This document shows, piece by piece, positions 1 to 8,289 of a DNA stretch of 64,000 nt. Origin of the DNA: Komagataeibacter sp. FNDCR2 (GTDB taxonomy: Bacteria > Pseudomonadota > Alphaproteobacteria > Acetobacterales > Acetobacteraceae); the NCBI RefSeq assembly GCF_021295395.1, contig NZ_JAIWOU010000001.1, forward strand, positions 2,299,001 through 2,363,000, given 5' to 3'. A model generated the notes under the pieces. That model had not been told where the DNA came from, did not search any database, and saw only the letters and a list, made by a program, of their open reading frames with translations. Every line of letters starts with the position of its first letter. Position 1 is the stretch's first letter. Made by a program: the position numbers and the translations under genes.

Positions 1-943
1 CGCCCGTCAGGGTCGCGGCTCCGCCTGCGACGACAGCACCGCCCATATTGAGCATGCCGATCGGGTCTTTGAGCGTGCCCGCACCTAGCAGGAATGCCAG
101 ATCCTCGCGTCGGGTAGCCGAGGCGATCAGGTCATCCCGCACAATCTGGTCCACCGACATGGCCGCGCGGCGGATAAGGTCGTTCGATACCGGGACAATC
201 GTGGTCAGTTTCTTGGCGTTGAATTGCAGATCGTCAAAGGTTTCCTGACTGACTGCGATATCGTCCAGTTCGTCCATGTAAGCAGACGTCGCGCCGCCGG
301 CCAGACGGGGCATTGTCAGGTTACCGGTCGCCATATCGATGGTGCGGGCACCGGCACGTCGTACGACGGTGGCGGCGCGTAGCAACTCGATCAGGTCGGC
401 CACGAACTGCTGGGGCACCAGCGCGCCGCCGGTGGTCTGGCCGCCTGCGGCAAGGGCGCGTTCGACGTCCGTGTTGCCGAGTCCTTCCTTGGCGTATTTG
501 AGCGCGTTCTGGAAACCGTATTTCTTGGCGTGGCCGACGGTCAGCATGTAGTGGATGAACTGGCCGCCAGCCGCCATCTTCTGCTTGAAGGGCACGCCGA
601 TGATGGTACGGGTGACGCCACCGGGCATCCCGGCCTCCTGCTGCAAGTCCGGATTTTCGGGATCGTCGGTTGTCTGGGCATCGAGGTTGAGGACTTCCTC
701 CACCCGACCGATACGGGTGTCGAGGTCTTCAATGGTGCGCTGGAGCGCGGTGATGGCGTCATTATCGGCCCTGTCTTCGGTCTGGGCCGTTTCGGGATCG
801 ACCGGGCTACCGTTTTCGGCTGCCTTGATGCGGCCGATGGCGCGTTCTTCCAGGCGCGCGACGGTATTGCGGTAGTCAACCGCCGCTTTCTTGCGCTGGC
901 GGCGGAGTTCCTTGAGGGATTCGAGATTGATGGGTACGGGCAT
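1..943 (-). CDS. Phage major capsid protein, HK97 fold (C-terminus outside window)
   Basis: This is the shell-forming protein of the head. About 314 codons are visible and the frame is open at the window edge. The start ATG at 943 follows an AGAGGATCC ribosome binding site. The first ~80 residues form a charged helical region rich in Arg, Lys and Glu, as in the cleaved delta/scaffold domain of HK97-type capsids. After it come a Gly-rich segment (ALAAGGQTTGGALVPQQF) and the phrases ATVVRRAGARTI, GNLTMPRLAGG and LTTIVPVSNDLIRRAAMS, which are typical of the family. It lies directly downstream of protease and portal, the canonical order. Assignment is by motif recognition and synteny. Confidence 0.9.
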   Translation of the reverse strand, partial: MPVPINLESLKELRRQRKKAAVDYRNTVARLEERAIGRIKAAENGSPVDPETAQTEDRADNDAITALQRTIEDLDTRIGRVEEVLNLDAQTTDDPENPDLQQEAGMPGGVTRTIIGVPFKQKMAAGGQFIHYMLTVGHAKKYGFQNALKYAKEGLGNTDVERALAAGGQTTGGALVPQQFVADLIELLRAATVVRRAGARTIDMATGNLTMPRLAGGATSAYMDELDDIAVSQETFDDLQFNAKKLTTIVPVSNDLIRRAAMSVDQIVRDDLIASATRREDLAFLLGAGTLKDPIGMLNMGGAVVAGGAATLTG

Positions 944-984
944 GGTGGATCCTCTTGAGGGCGCGCCCGCACCCGTAGGGAGGA

Positions 985-1683
985 TCAGGCCGGGAGCGCG
1001 AACCGTCTTGCCCGCGTAGCACGCAGGTGAGCTTGCGCTACGGCGATACTGGTTGCATTTGGCTGTGTTCCGGGATTTTCAAGGCTTTTCCCATTCGCGT
1101 CGGGTGAAACGACGGGTGGGGAGAGCAGGGCCTCGGGGTTTGCGGGAACGCTTACAACGGAAAATTCGGTCAGTTCCTGCCGCCGGAAGTCAATGCCGGG
1201 GAACCAGTCATCACCGCCGCGTTCCTCATCTTCCGTGAAATCCCATTCCAGCGGGCGGAAGCCCACGCTGGTGGCACGGATGAAGCCAGTCATGCCGGAG
1301 CGGAAGGCATAATCAGCCCAGGAGCCGACAATGGGCATGTCACTGGGCTGGAACTGAACGGTGGCATCCAGCCCGTTTCCGGCGCGTGAGATATCGATTG
1401 CCTTGCCGATGACCAGGTCATGGTCATGACCCCAGAGCACGACAGGGTTCTGGAGGTAGGATTTCAGATCCCAGCCATCGGCCGAGATGACATCGTGCAT
1501 GCGATCCACGGCATCGGTGGTGATGGTGTAGCGTAGCTGGCGGGTGCTGTCGGCATCCTGCGCCACGTCCAGCTTGGTGATGAACGAACGCACGACGCAA
1601 AGGTCGGGCAGGCGGGACGTGTCGCCGCGCTTGCGGCATTCCCATGCCATCTTGGCGAATCGGGCGGGGGAGACGGTACGCAT
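985..1683 (-). CDS. Prohead protease, HK97 family (peptidase U35)
   Basis: This protease matures the procapsid by cutting the scaffold part of the capsid protein encoded next downstream. It has 232 residues. Supporting motifs are VVLWGHDHDLVIGKA (~residues 80-95, holding the probable catalytic His) and TEFSVVSVPANPEAL (~165-180, with the conserved Ser and the S-x-P-A-N-P signature). The C-terminal ~40 residues are low in complexity, as in many members that process themselves. The start at 1683 has GAGGATAG upstream and lies 2 bp after the portal stop, so the two genes are translated from one message. Confidence 0.92.
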   Translation of the reverse strand: MRTVSPARFAKMAWECRKRGDTSRLPDLCVVRSFITKLDVAQDADSTRQLRYTITTDAVDRMHDVISADGWDLKSYLQNPVVLWGHDHDLVIGKAIDISRAGNGLDATVQFQPSDMPIVGSWADYAFRSGMTGFIRATSVGFRPLEWDFTEDEERGGDDWFPGIDFRRQELTEFSVVSVPANPEALLSPPVVSPDANGKSLENPGTQPNATSIAVAQAHLRATRARRFALPA

Positions 1684-1685
1684 GG

Positions 1686-3002
1686 TCAGCTATCCTCTGA
1701 TACGGGGGCTGTCTGGGGCGTGACTTCGGGCGCGGTATTGCCCGGTGCGCCAGTAGGTGGAGGGGAGGGCGGCTTGATGTCGCCGGTGTTGAGCGGGAAG
1801 CGGTGGACGTCGCCTCCCTCGATCGGGGCCAAGCCTTCCTGTGCGCGGGCTTCATTGACCGACAGGATTCCGGTCTGGGTGCCAATGCTGTAGCTCTCGT
1901 ACCGGGCTTTTCGGTTGCCACGCAGCAGACTGTCGAAATCGAAATATAGCTCGATCCCGGCGGCGATATCGTCCTCGAACAGCAGCCGTTCACTGCCCAT
2001 CTGTTCGATTTCCGTTGCCACGGGCTGGAGCGTGTCGTTGATGTAGGCCTGTTCCTCGTTCTCGATATCGGAGAACGTGCCGCCGACCAGATGCTGCACC
2101 TTGTGGGGGGGCACACGAAAGATGCGGCATATTTCCTCGACCGAGAAGCGGCGGGACTCAAGGAATTGCGCCTCCTCATTGGTCAGCGTCATGCGCTCGT
2201 ATTTCATGCCGCTGCCCAGCACCATGGGCTTGGACGAGTTTTCGACGCCCTGGTAATGGCTGGCGACTTCATTGGCGATCTGTACAGCACCCTCGGGCGA
2301 CAGGAGCTTGTCGGTGGACAGCACGCCACCGGTCTGGTTGCCTTGTCGGAACAGGATAGCGGCGTGGCGCTGTGCGGCGATGGCGACTCCCATGACGTCT
2401 TGCGCATAGGCGATGGGAGACAGGCCGATATATCCGCCGTCCACCATCATGTCGCGGAAATGCAGGATGTTTTCCTGATACCAGAGCTGTCCTTGTCCGA
2501 TCATGGGATGGGAGAAACGATAGAAGACCCGGCCCGTATCGGAGATGACAGGCGTAGTAACGTCGGGAGAAAGCGGAATCAGGGATGTCGGTTCGCCGCC
2601 ACGGTTGCGCAGGATAGCGGCATAGCCGTTGCCGCGCAGCTTGAGAGATGTGGCCAGATAGCGCCAGAACTGGCTGCGGGTCTGCCATGGGTTGGGTTTG
2701 CGCAGCACCTTGAGTAGCGGGTGATCGGTGACTGCCGTATAACCCCGATTTCCCGGGAGCTTGCGGCGCATGGTAAGTGAGAGCTTGCCAATGTCCTGTG
2801 ATATGCAGTTGACGCATCCGTAAACGGCCGAGGCCTGCAACGCGGTGAAGGGGGTAACCGGCGTTCCGGTACTGGCAGGATATCCTCCAAAGGCCGCGAA
2901 CATGCCAAGGCTGGGGATGGTTGTGGTGCCGACATCCTTGTTCACCGGCGCGGGCTTGCGTTCAGGGAAGGACAGTTTCGGTTCGCGGCGGACAGAAGGC
3001 AT
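1686..3002 (-). CDS. Phage portal protein, HK97 gp3-like
   Basis: This protein forms the dodecameric ring at the head vertex through which DNA enters and leaves. Its 438 residues fit the family's usual ~400-450. Typical features are an early core (AVYGCVNCISQDIGKLSL), LRKPNPWQTRSQFW, the ALLRNRGG-like stretch after NGYA, and the late FSVEEICRIFRVPPHKVQ phrase (~residue 285) with LQPVATEIEQ after it. A Pro-rich tail ends the protein. It lies between the terminase large subunit and the protease, 6 bp from the former, in standard HK97 order. Confidence 0.93.
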   Translation of the reverse strand: MPSVRREPKLSFPERKPAPVNKDVGTTTIPSLGMFAAFGGYPASTGTPVTPFTALQASAVYGCVNCISQDIGKLSLTMRRKLPGNRGYTAVTDHPLLKVLRKPNPWQTRSQFWRYLATSLKLRGNGYAAILRNRGGEPTSLIPLSPDVTTPVISDTGRVFYRFSHPMIGQGQLWYQENILHFRDMMVDGGYIGLSPIAYAQDVMGVAIAAQRHAAILFRQGNQTGGVLSTDKLLSPEGAVQIANEVASHYQGVENSSKPMVLGSGMKYERMTLTNEEAQFLESRRFSVEEICRIFRVPPHKVQHLVGGTFSDIENEEQAYINDTLQPVATEIEQMGSERLLFEDDIAAGIELYFDFDSLLRGNRKARYESYSIGTQTGILSVNEARAQEGLAPIEGGDVHRFPLNTGDIKPPSPPPTGAPGNTAPEVTPQTAPVSEDS

Positions 3003-3008
3003 GTGCAG

Positions 3009-4646
3009 TCACCCTATGACGAGGATGCCGTTGATGTTCTGGACACCGACGGGCTTTTCGGGAGGTTTGAGGGTGGCGCCACCGTAGGCCATGATCGCGG
3101 CCACGATGCCGTCGATCTTGCCGGAGGCACCCGTCTCGGCCGATTTATCAGGTTTTATGTTTCCGGCCGGATCGGATGTGACGGAAATGTTGCGCGCCAT
3201 CCATGATGCGACGGGATTGCCGCCATGCTGCATTTTATGGCCGATTACCAGACGCTCGAACCCCTTGCAGGCAGGGGACATAGTCAGCATGCCTTGGCGG
3301 AAATATTCGATTGGAAGCCCGTCCGTGTCGCGCATACGGTTGGGCATATCACCTGTATTGTATGGATCGATGCCGATCCATTCCGTATTAAACAGGGTAG
3401 CGTCTTCATTGATCTGATGGCGGATGAATTCGTTATCCACGACTGCCCCGGGGAGCAGGGTCAGCGCACCGCAGTCTGCAAATGACTGGTAGCGGGCGCG
3501 TCGGCCGGCAGGCTCATTGTTTAGTGACTGCTTGGGAAGCCAGAATCGCCATATGAAGATATAGTCGCCATCCGGCTGGTTGTCAGGTGGCGGAAAACAC
3601 CATGATAGGGCGCTCAAGTCGCGCGCCTGAGAAAGATCGACGCCTCCAAAACAGCGACGACCGCGAACATGGTGTGGAAGGTCTTTCCAGTTCAGGGAAC
3701 CGGTGCAGGCCTTCCATTCGATGACGGGTATCCAGCGCGTAACCTGTTCGGTCCACTGATTGAGGTGGAAGCGGCGGAAGTCATTTTCGGCACGGGGAGA
3801 GCGTGCGGCCTTGGCGGCCTCCTCGCGCATGTAATCGGGTTTGACCGATATCCCGTAATTCGGATTGGCCTTGCGCCAAGTTTCTTCCTTGGTCCAGTCG
3901 TCATTTTCACCAGCGGCGAAGATTACGGGAAGGAACGTCGGATCGATTACATCCCCAGCGATAATCTCAAGCGCCAGCTCATGCTGTTCCCAAGCGTAGC
4001 CAATGCCATTGATGCCAGCCGTGGTAATGTAGATTTCCAGCGGTTGGCGACGTGCGGCCGTGCCCTTATGCACGACGTCCGCCAATTCACCATCACGCCA
4101 TTCGTGCACCTCATCGCCTATGGCGAATGTGGGTGAAAAACCGTGTTTGCCGCGCGGGCCGGATGACAGCGGTTTGAATGAGGATTGCAGCGCGGGGCAG
4201 AAGATGGATTTTTTCAGCAACTCCAGACGGTTCGACAGGGCCTCGTTCATGGAGACCATGACGGTGGCCTTGTTGAACACGATCTTGGCCTGATCTTCGT
4301 CCACGGCCATGGAATAGCCCTGACCACCAAACTCCTGATCGACGAATATCAAGAGCAACGCGAGACCTGCGGCCAGTTCTGTTTTGCCGTTCTTGCGAGG
4401 GATTTCTATCCAAGCAGATCGATACAGGCGCGTGCCGTCTTCGCGCTTCCAGCCGAACAGGGGGCGCACGATCTGGTCACGTTGCCAGTCTCGGAGATAG
4501 AATGGCTTGCCCGCCCATTCTCCTTCCGTATGGCGCAGCATGGCAGGGAAAAATGCACAGGCGCGTTGTGCCGATCCTTCATCCCACCAAGCGCCAAACT
4601 TTTCGGCACCACGCGGCATAGGTGGAATGGGGAGCGTCTGGTCCAT
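3009..4646 (-). CDS. terL: Terminase large subunit (phage DNA packaging ATPase/nuclease)
   Basis: This motor protein pumps DNA into the prohead and cuts concatemers. It has 545 residues, normal for the HK97/P27-partner type. The N-terminal ATPase part is marked by LRDWQRDQIVRPLFGWK and the Walker-A-like IEIPRKNGKTELAAG (~residues 85-100), with a Walker-B-like FAIGDEVHEW (~175). The C-terminal nuclease half holds FGGVDLSQARDLSAL (~310) and WIGIDPYNTGD (~425), which carry the acidic metal ligands expected of an RNase H-like nuclease. Its start overlaps the small-subunit stop, so the two are translationally coupled. Confidence 0.95.
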   Translation of the reverse strand: MDQTLPIPPMPRGAEKFGAWWDEGSAQRACAFFPAMLRHTEGEWAGKPFYLRDWQRDQIVRPLFGWKREDGTRLYRSAWIEIPRKNGKTELAAGLALLLIFVDQEFGGQGYSMAVDEDQAKIVFNKATVMVSMNEALSNRLELLKKSIFCPALQSSFKPLSSGPRGKHGFSPTFAIGDEVHEWRDGELADVVHKGTAARRQPLEIYITTAGINGIGYAWEQHELALEIIAGDVIDPTFLPVIFAAGENDDWTKEETWRKANPNYGISVKPDYMREEAAKAARSPRAENDFRRFHLNQWTEQVTRWIPVIEWKACTGSLNWKDLPHHVRGRRCFGGVDLSQARDLSALSWCFPPPDNQPDGDYIFIWRFWLPKQSLNNEPAGRRARYQSFADCGALTLLPGAVVDNEFIRHQINEDATLFNTEWIGIDPYNTGDMPNRMRDTDGLPIEYFRQGMLTMSPACKGFERLVIGHKMQHGGNPVASWMARNISVTSDPAGNIKPDKSAETGASGKIDGIVAAIMAYGGATLKPPEKPVGVQNINGILVIG

Positions 4647-5215
4647 CAGTGGCGCGTTGTGGGCGTAGCAAAGAAATCAAGCGGATCAGCAGGCATTACA
4701 GGTGCCTCTGTTGCTCCCGTGCCCGTAGTCTGGTCCAAGTTGTTTTGCGTCCCTCCCAGCGGTAGCGTTGACTGTGTGCCGGCAGCCATGCGCGCGAGTA
4801 TCTGTTGACGTGACGCTGGCGTCAGACCAAATCGGTCCTCAAGGTCTTGCAAACGTTTGGTGAGACGTTCTTGGACCATGAACCAGGGCGAAATCCGCTG
4901 CATGGTTCCATGGTTGCTTTCGGTGACATAGACGTGACCCTGCTTGTCCAGGGCCGCCGTCACCTTCACGTAATCGGCCAATGTCTCGCAATACCGTGCC
5001 AGCGCGTTTCGGTCGGACGTGCGCACGATGCGACTATCGGACAGCCATCCTGCGACCTCAGCCCAGTACTTGCGACCTTTTGCGCGCATGTGCTTGGGCG
5101 CGTCGATACCGGCAACGGGAAGAGCATCAAGATTGACGGTTTTTCGGGCACGCTTGCCGGGATTGCCCCGCGCTTCATTGATCGCGTCCGGTGTGGGTTT
5201 GCGTCCCCGGATCAT
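4646..5215 (-). CDS. terS: Terminase small subunit, P27 family
   Basis: This DNA-recognition subunit brings TerL to the packaging site. It has 189 residues from the ATG at 5215, chosen because GGAG lies 7 bases upstream; the open frame extends only four codons further to a TTG. The N-terminus MIRGRKPTPDAINEARGNPGKR is the classic P27-type RGRKP...RGNPGKR opening. It continues with APKHMRAKGRKYWAEVAGWL, and LEDRFGLTPASRQQILARM lies near the C-terminus. It sits in the usual HNH, terS, terL order and overlaps terL by one base. Confidence 0.9.
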   Translation of the reverse strand: MIRGRKPTPDAINEARGNPGKRARKTVNLDALPVAGIDAPKHMRAKGRKYWAEVAGWLSDSRIVRTSDRNALARYCETLADYVKVTAALDKQGHVYVTESNHGTMQRISPWFMVQERLTKRLQDLEDRFGLTPASRQQILARMAAGTQSTLPLGGTQNNLDQTTGTGATEAPVMPADPLDFFATPTTRH

Positions 5216-5235
5216 GTCTGTCTCCAAAAAAAAGT

Positions 5236-5853
5236 TCAGGAATTTCGCGGCGGTGAGAGTTTTGAGGGGGTGCGGTCCACGCTTTCGAGCCCTGTAGTTT
5301 TGACCCCCCCTACCCCTAGGGAGGGTTCTGGCGGGGTGCTGGTGGCATCAAGGTCAGGGATTGGCAGACCAGCGTCACGTATCTGGCGACGTGCGCGCGC
5401 CATGGCCGAGCGCCTGCGGCGCAGCTCGACACGGGCCTGCTCGTAGGCAAGGGATGCATCTTCCATATGGAGGCGTGCGCGCTGGGCATCGGCGGTTGCA
5501 CGGTGGATGGACAGGCTCAGTTCCTCCAGTTCCGACCATGCGCGTTCAGTGCGTTCTTCACGCTGCGCCATGGCGGCGGCGGCATCGCGTGGGTCCATGC
5601 TCTTGTCAGTCATGAGCTTCCTCTGTGCGAGATCGGGACGGAGACGGTCAGGCGTGACACCGAGCAGCCGGGCAACCGTCTCGACATGGTGGGTCGGCAC
5701 GCGCTTCCACTGGCTGACTGCCTGGGGGGTAATATTGCAGGCGGCAGCAATGCGTGAGCAGTCGCCCCAGTTACGGAACAGCCGCACACCGCATGGACGC
5801 CGCCAGAACGCCAGCGGTCCACGCTGGGGCATGATGTGTGCGGCCATGGTCAT
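5236..5853 (-). CDS. YdaS-type HTH protein with long coiled-coil tail
   Basis: The protein has 205 residues. Residues ~27-75 form a Cro/YdaS-like helix-turn-helix domain (CSRIAAACNITPQAVSQWKR, then VETVARLLGVTPDRLRPDL), similar in style to the Cro-like protein at 10453-10677. Residues ~85-165 are a highly charged Arg/Glu/Ala-rich helical stretch, probably a coiled coil. The tail after residue ~170 is Pro-rich and unstructured. Its ATG overlaps the HNH stop (ATGA), so it belongs to the packaging operon. Such a domain between HNH and terS could regulate late genes or help recognise packaging DNA; neither is shown. The 3' end contains an unusual G/C run. Confidence 0.75.
   Translation of the reverse strand: MTMAAHIMPQRGPLAFWRRPCGVRLFRNWGDCSRIAAACNITPQAVSQWKRVPTHHVETVARLLGVTPDRLRPDLAQRKLMTDKSMDPRDAAAAMAQREERTERAWSELEELSLSIHRATADAQRARLHMEDASLAYEQARVELRRRRSAMARARRQIRDAGLPIPDLDATSTPPEPSLGVGGVKTTGLESVDRTPSKLSPPRNS
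5297..5327. other. Candidate packaging (cos/pac) site
   Basis: A run of seven C residues is followed by TACCCC and the 8-bp palindrome CCCTAGGG (5314-5321). It lies about 80 bp upstream of terS, between HNH and terS, where HNH-associated phages commonly carry their cos site. It overlaps the 3' coding end of the HTH/coiled-coil gene. That it is cut by the terminase is an inference from position and composition only. Confidence 0.35.
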
Positions 5854-6158
5854 CGGTAGGTTTTTCCGCCTTCACGCGCGGTCTTGCGGGAATGGCATTC
5901 CTTGGTGAGCGCCTGCCAGTTCCCTTCATCCCAGAACAGGTCATAGTCACCGCGGTGGGCGCGGATGTGATCGACCTCGGTCGCGGGACGCTGGCATTCC
6001 GGGTCATCGCATTGGCAGACGGGATGCTCCAACAGGAACTGCCTGCGGGCTTTCTGCCAGCGGCGCCCATATCCGCGCGATGCGGCGGAGCCGCGCTGGC
6101 GGTCGTATGATGCCTGCAAATGGGCATGGGGGCGAAAGGTGGGGACTGGGGATACCAT
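5850..6158 (-). CDS. HNH endonuclease (packaging-associated)
   Basis: The protein has 102 residues from the ATG at 6158, chosen because an AGAGG site lies just upstream; the open frame reaches 6182 without a ribosome binding site. The nuclease core is clear: paired Cys in CQCDDPECQRP, the catalytic stretch TEVDHIRAHRGDYDLFW (~residues 60-78), an Asn in WDEGNWQALT, and a terminal ECHSRKTARE. HNH proteins next to terS assist terminase cutting at cos sites in several phages, which fits this location. Its stop overlaps the next gene by four bases. Confidence 0.92.
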   Translation of the reverse strand: MVSPVPTFRPHAHLQASYDRQRGSAASRGYGRRWQKARRQFLLEHPVCQCDDPECQRPATEVDHIRAHRGDYDLFWDEGNWQALTKECHSRKTAREGGKTYR

Positions 6159-6188
6159 GATGACCTCTACCTGTGACGGCATTTTGCC

Positions 6189-6412
6189 GGTTACATGGAG
6201 GTTACAAGAACGGTTACATAATAAATCCTTATATATAAGTATATTATAAGGATATGTAACTATGTAACCAATGTAACCTATATTTTGGGCGCAAAGAGAC
6301 GCAACATTTCCTGTGCGCTATACAAGGGAAAAACGCGGTTACATCGGTTACATGGTTACAACGCTGTTTTTGCTACATTTCCCGGTTACATTCGGGTTAC
6401 ATCTGGTTACGT
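6189..6412. repeat. GGTTACAT iteron cluster, candidate replication origin
   Basis: Twelve 8-bp copies were counted. Eight are exact: GGTTACAT at 6189, 6212, 6337, 6346, 6384 and 6395, and on the other strand ATGTAACC at 6262 and 6271. Four differ by one base (6200, 6254, 6354, 6405). Three forward copies and three inverted copies flank an AT-rich palindrome, and six forward copies follow at 6337-6412. The block lies between the helicase stop and HNH. Iterons flanking an AT-rich core next to a rep gene match phage and satellite origins; the origin function is inferred. Confidence 0.75.
6225..6253. repeat. AT-rich perfect inverted repeat inside the iteron cluster
   Basis: ATCCTTATA at 6225-6233 is mirrored exactly by TATAAGGAT at 6245-6253 around an 11-bp AT-only or nearly AT-only centre. 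It sits symmetrically between the forward and inverted iteron triplets. It is the likely DNA-unwinding element if the cluster is an origin. It could also cruciform or act as a terminator for the leftward helicase transcript, although no T-run follows. Confidence 0.6.
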
Positions 6413-6435
6413 GAACCAGTAATGCACGCGCGTTG

Positions 6436-8289
6436 TCAGTCATCATTACCATCTTCTCCATCAAAGCCAAGCTCCTCTGCCGAGACCCAGATACATTTTG
6501 CCGGCGGCGTTTGTCCGACACGCATCGCCTTGGCGTTGCGCCTGGCGCTTTCCAGCCGCATGACCTCATAGACCCAGCGGTTTCCCTCGAATGGCGTGCT
6601 GTTAAACAATTCCCTGAGCATGGAATTGTTCGGGGCGAACCACAGGCCATTTCCGAGCGCGAGGCGCGGCGCGTCACGTCCGCGTTTATCCTTCGGTTCA
6701 TCGGCACGGATGACGCGGATGCCGTGCTGGGCCAAAACCTCGGCCGCGACACCCTTGGAAAAATCCGGGCCGTCCGTTTCGATGGAGAGCTTTCTGGTCA
6801 GGACGCGCTCGATCAGTTCCCCGATCGACTTGCGTTCGGTTGAGCGTTGCAACTGGACTGTGGTGGAAAGCAGGTGACTGACCATCTGCATGGGCGCGTC
6901 CTGTGCAACCACGTCTTCCCGGTCGCGAATGAAGTCGCGCACCGCGTTCACGCCGTTCATCGCCTGCTTTTCACTGGGCAGGCCATCTTCCGTCAGGATG
7001 AACCATCCCGCCAGAAGCGCGCCCAACTGGTCCATCTCACGTGGGGCACACCCAATTTCTGACAGGGAACGGCGGTAGATGCCAAGTGCATCACGGTAAC
7101 GGGTCCATCCCGCCAGCGCGCGGCCCCAGAGCGCGGGGCCATGCTTCTGCGCCCATTCCTTCAGCTCCTTATGTTCGGCACTGAAATCCGCCCCTTCATC
7201 CGGACGCACCAGATCAATGATGGTGAAGCGTCCAAGATGCTGGGCTTTCATGTCTGGTGGTGAGATCGATGCCATGATGATCGATCCCGCGACCTCGATC
7301 TTGCGGGCCTTGCCATCCACGCCGCCACGACTGCCGCGCGTGCCTTCGCCGCCCGATGCCGACAGCACCAGATCAAGCAGGGCACGGGCGCCGCGCTGGT
7401 CTTCACGGTCGGATGCTTCATCAATGAACGACGGCATGGCGCGGCCATCCAGAGACTGTTCCAGGCCTGCCTTGGAGGTATCGTTCGTATAATAGTTCAT
7501 GGGCGAGGCACCGCGCAGAACCGACAGGAGCGATGATTTGCCTGATCCAGCGCCGCCGATCAGGAACCCGGCGGGACGCCACGGAATGGCTGCGCCATAA
7601 TAGGCGCATCCGAGCAGCCCGAGCGCCATGATCGCGCCGCCATCACACCGGTAATTCCACAGTTCCTGTAGCTGGTGCTGAAGCGTGCGCCCGATATCGG
7701 GACCACATGGCTGCGCCGGTCGCGGCGTAGGGGGCGCTGCTGCCCATATCTGATTTCCCGTGCGCGTTCCCGCCGGTTCCATCCGGTCGCCCAGGAGCAC
7801 CTGATCACCGCAATGCACCACGGGCATGCCATCACGCTCGGCCCATATTCCCGGGCGGCGGATCAGGATATGATCGCCAAACAGGCCGGCCTGCGTACAT
7901 TCAGCCTGCAAGAAGGCCGCGACCGAGTTGATGCGGAAATCGACGATTCGTTCCTCGGTCGTGTCCTGGCCGTCCGGGCCCTTGATCTTGCACTGTGCCT
8001 TTTTGGGGTAGTGGGCACGCAGCCAGTCATCATGACCACCGAACAGACCGACAAGGTCATGCCGGTTGCCGATCTGGCGCGCTGATAGGGAACGGAGCTG
8101 GCCCACGCTGTCGAGCAGATAATAGGTACCGTCCAGATGGCCGATGGCGGTAACGGGACAGCCCGCATTTTCGGTATCGCCTTCAGGCGGTCCACCGCCA
8201 CGCTTGCCGCCGTCGATGACCTGAAACTGCCTGTCGGCCGAGAGAACGGCAGCGCGGACATCATGCAAGGCGTCAGGTGATGGCATCAT
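6436..8289 (-). CDS. Replicative helicase/ATPase (Rep-like), P-loop
   Basis: The start ATG at 8289 gives 617 residues and was chosen because AAGGCAAGG lies just upstream; a longer frame reaches 8322. A Walker A loop (IGGAGSGKSS, ~residues 245-252) and a Walker B (FIDEAS, ~290) define an ATPase like those fused or paired with phage primases. Residues ~44-95 form a separate N-terminal domain with CPV, DSVGQL, VGLFGG and WLRAHYP; a stand-alone relative of it is encoded at 11675-12004. The gene overlaps the primase by 17 bp and is followed by the iteron cluster, so it probably starts element replication. The exact helicase family was not determined. Confidence 0.82.
   Translation of the reverse strand: MMPSPDALHDVRAAVLSADRQFQVIDGGKRGGGPPEGDTENAGCPVTAIGHLDGTYYLLDSVGQLRSLSARQIGNRHDLVGLFGGHDDWLRAHYPKKAQCKIKGPDGQDTTEERIVDFRINSVAAFLQAECTQAGLFGDHILIRRPGIWAERDGMPVVHCGDQVLLGDRMEPAGTRTGNQIWAAAPPTPRPAQPCGPDIGRTLQHQLQELWNYRCDGGAIMALGLLGCAYYGAAIPWRPAGFLIGGAGSGKSSLLSVLRGASPMNYYTNDTSKAGLEQSLDGRAMPSFIDEASDREDQRGARALLDLVLSASGGEGTRGSRGGVDGKARKIEVAGSIIMASISPPDMKAQHLGRFTIIDLVRPDEGADFSAEHKELKEWAQKHGPALWGRALAGWTRYRDALGIYRRSLSEIGCAPREMDQLGALLAGWFILTEDGLPSEKQAMNGVNAVRDFIRDREDVVAQDAPMQMVSHLLSTTVQLQRSTERKSIGELIERVLTRKLSIETDGPDFSKGVAAEVLAQHGIRVIRADEPKDKRGRDAPRLALGNGLWFAPNNSMLRELFNSTPFEGNRWVYEVMRLESARRNAKAMRVGQTPPAKCIWVSAEELGFDGEDGNDD

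Noticed and set aside
6189-6412. GGTTACAT repeats as a CRISPR array
   Set aside because: Units are only 8 bp, spacing is irregular, orientation flips, and no cas gene is near.
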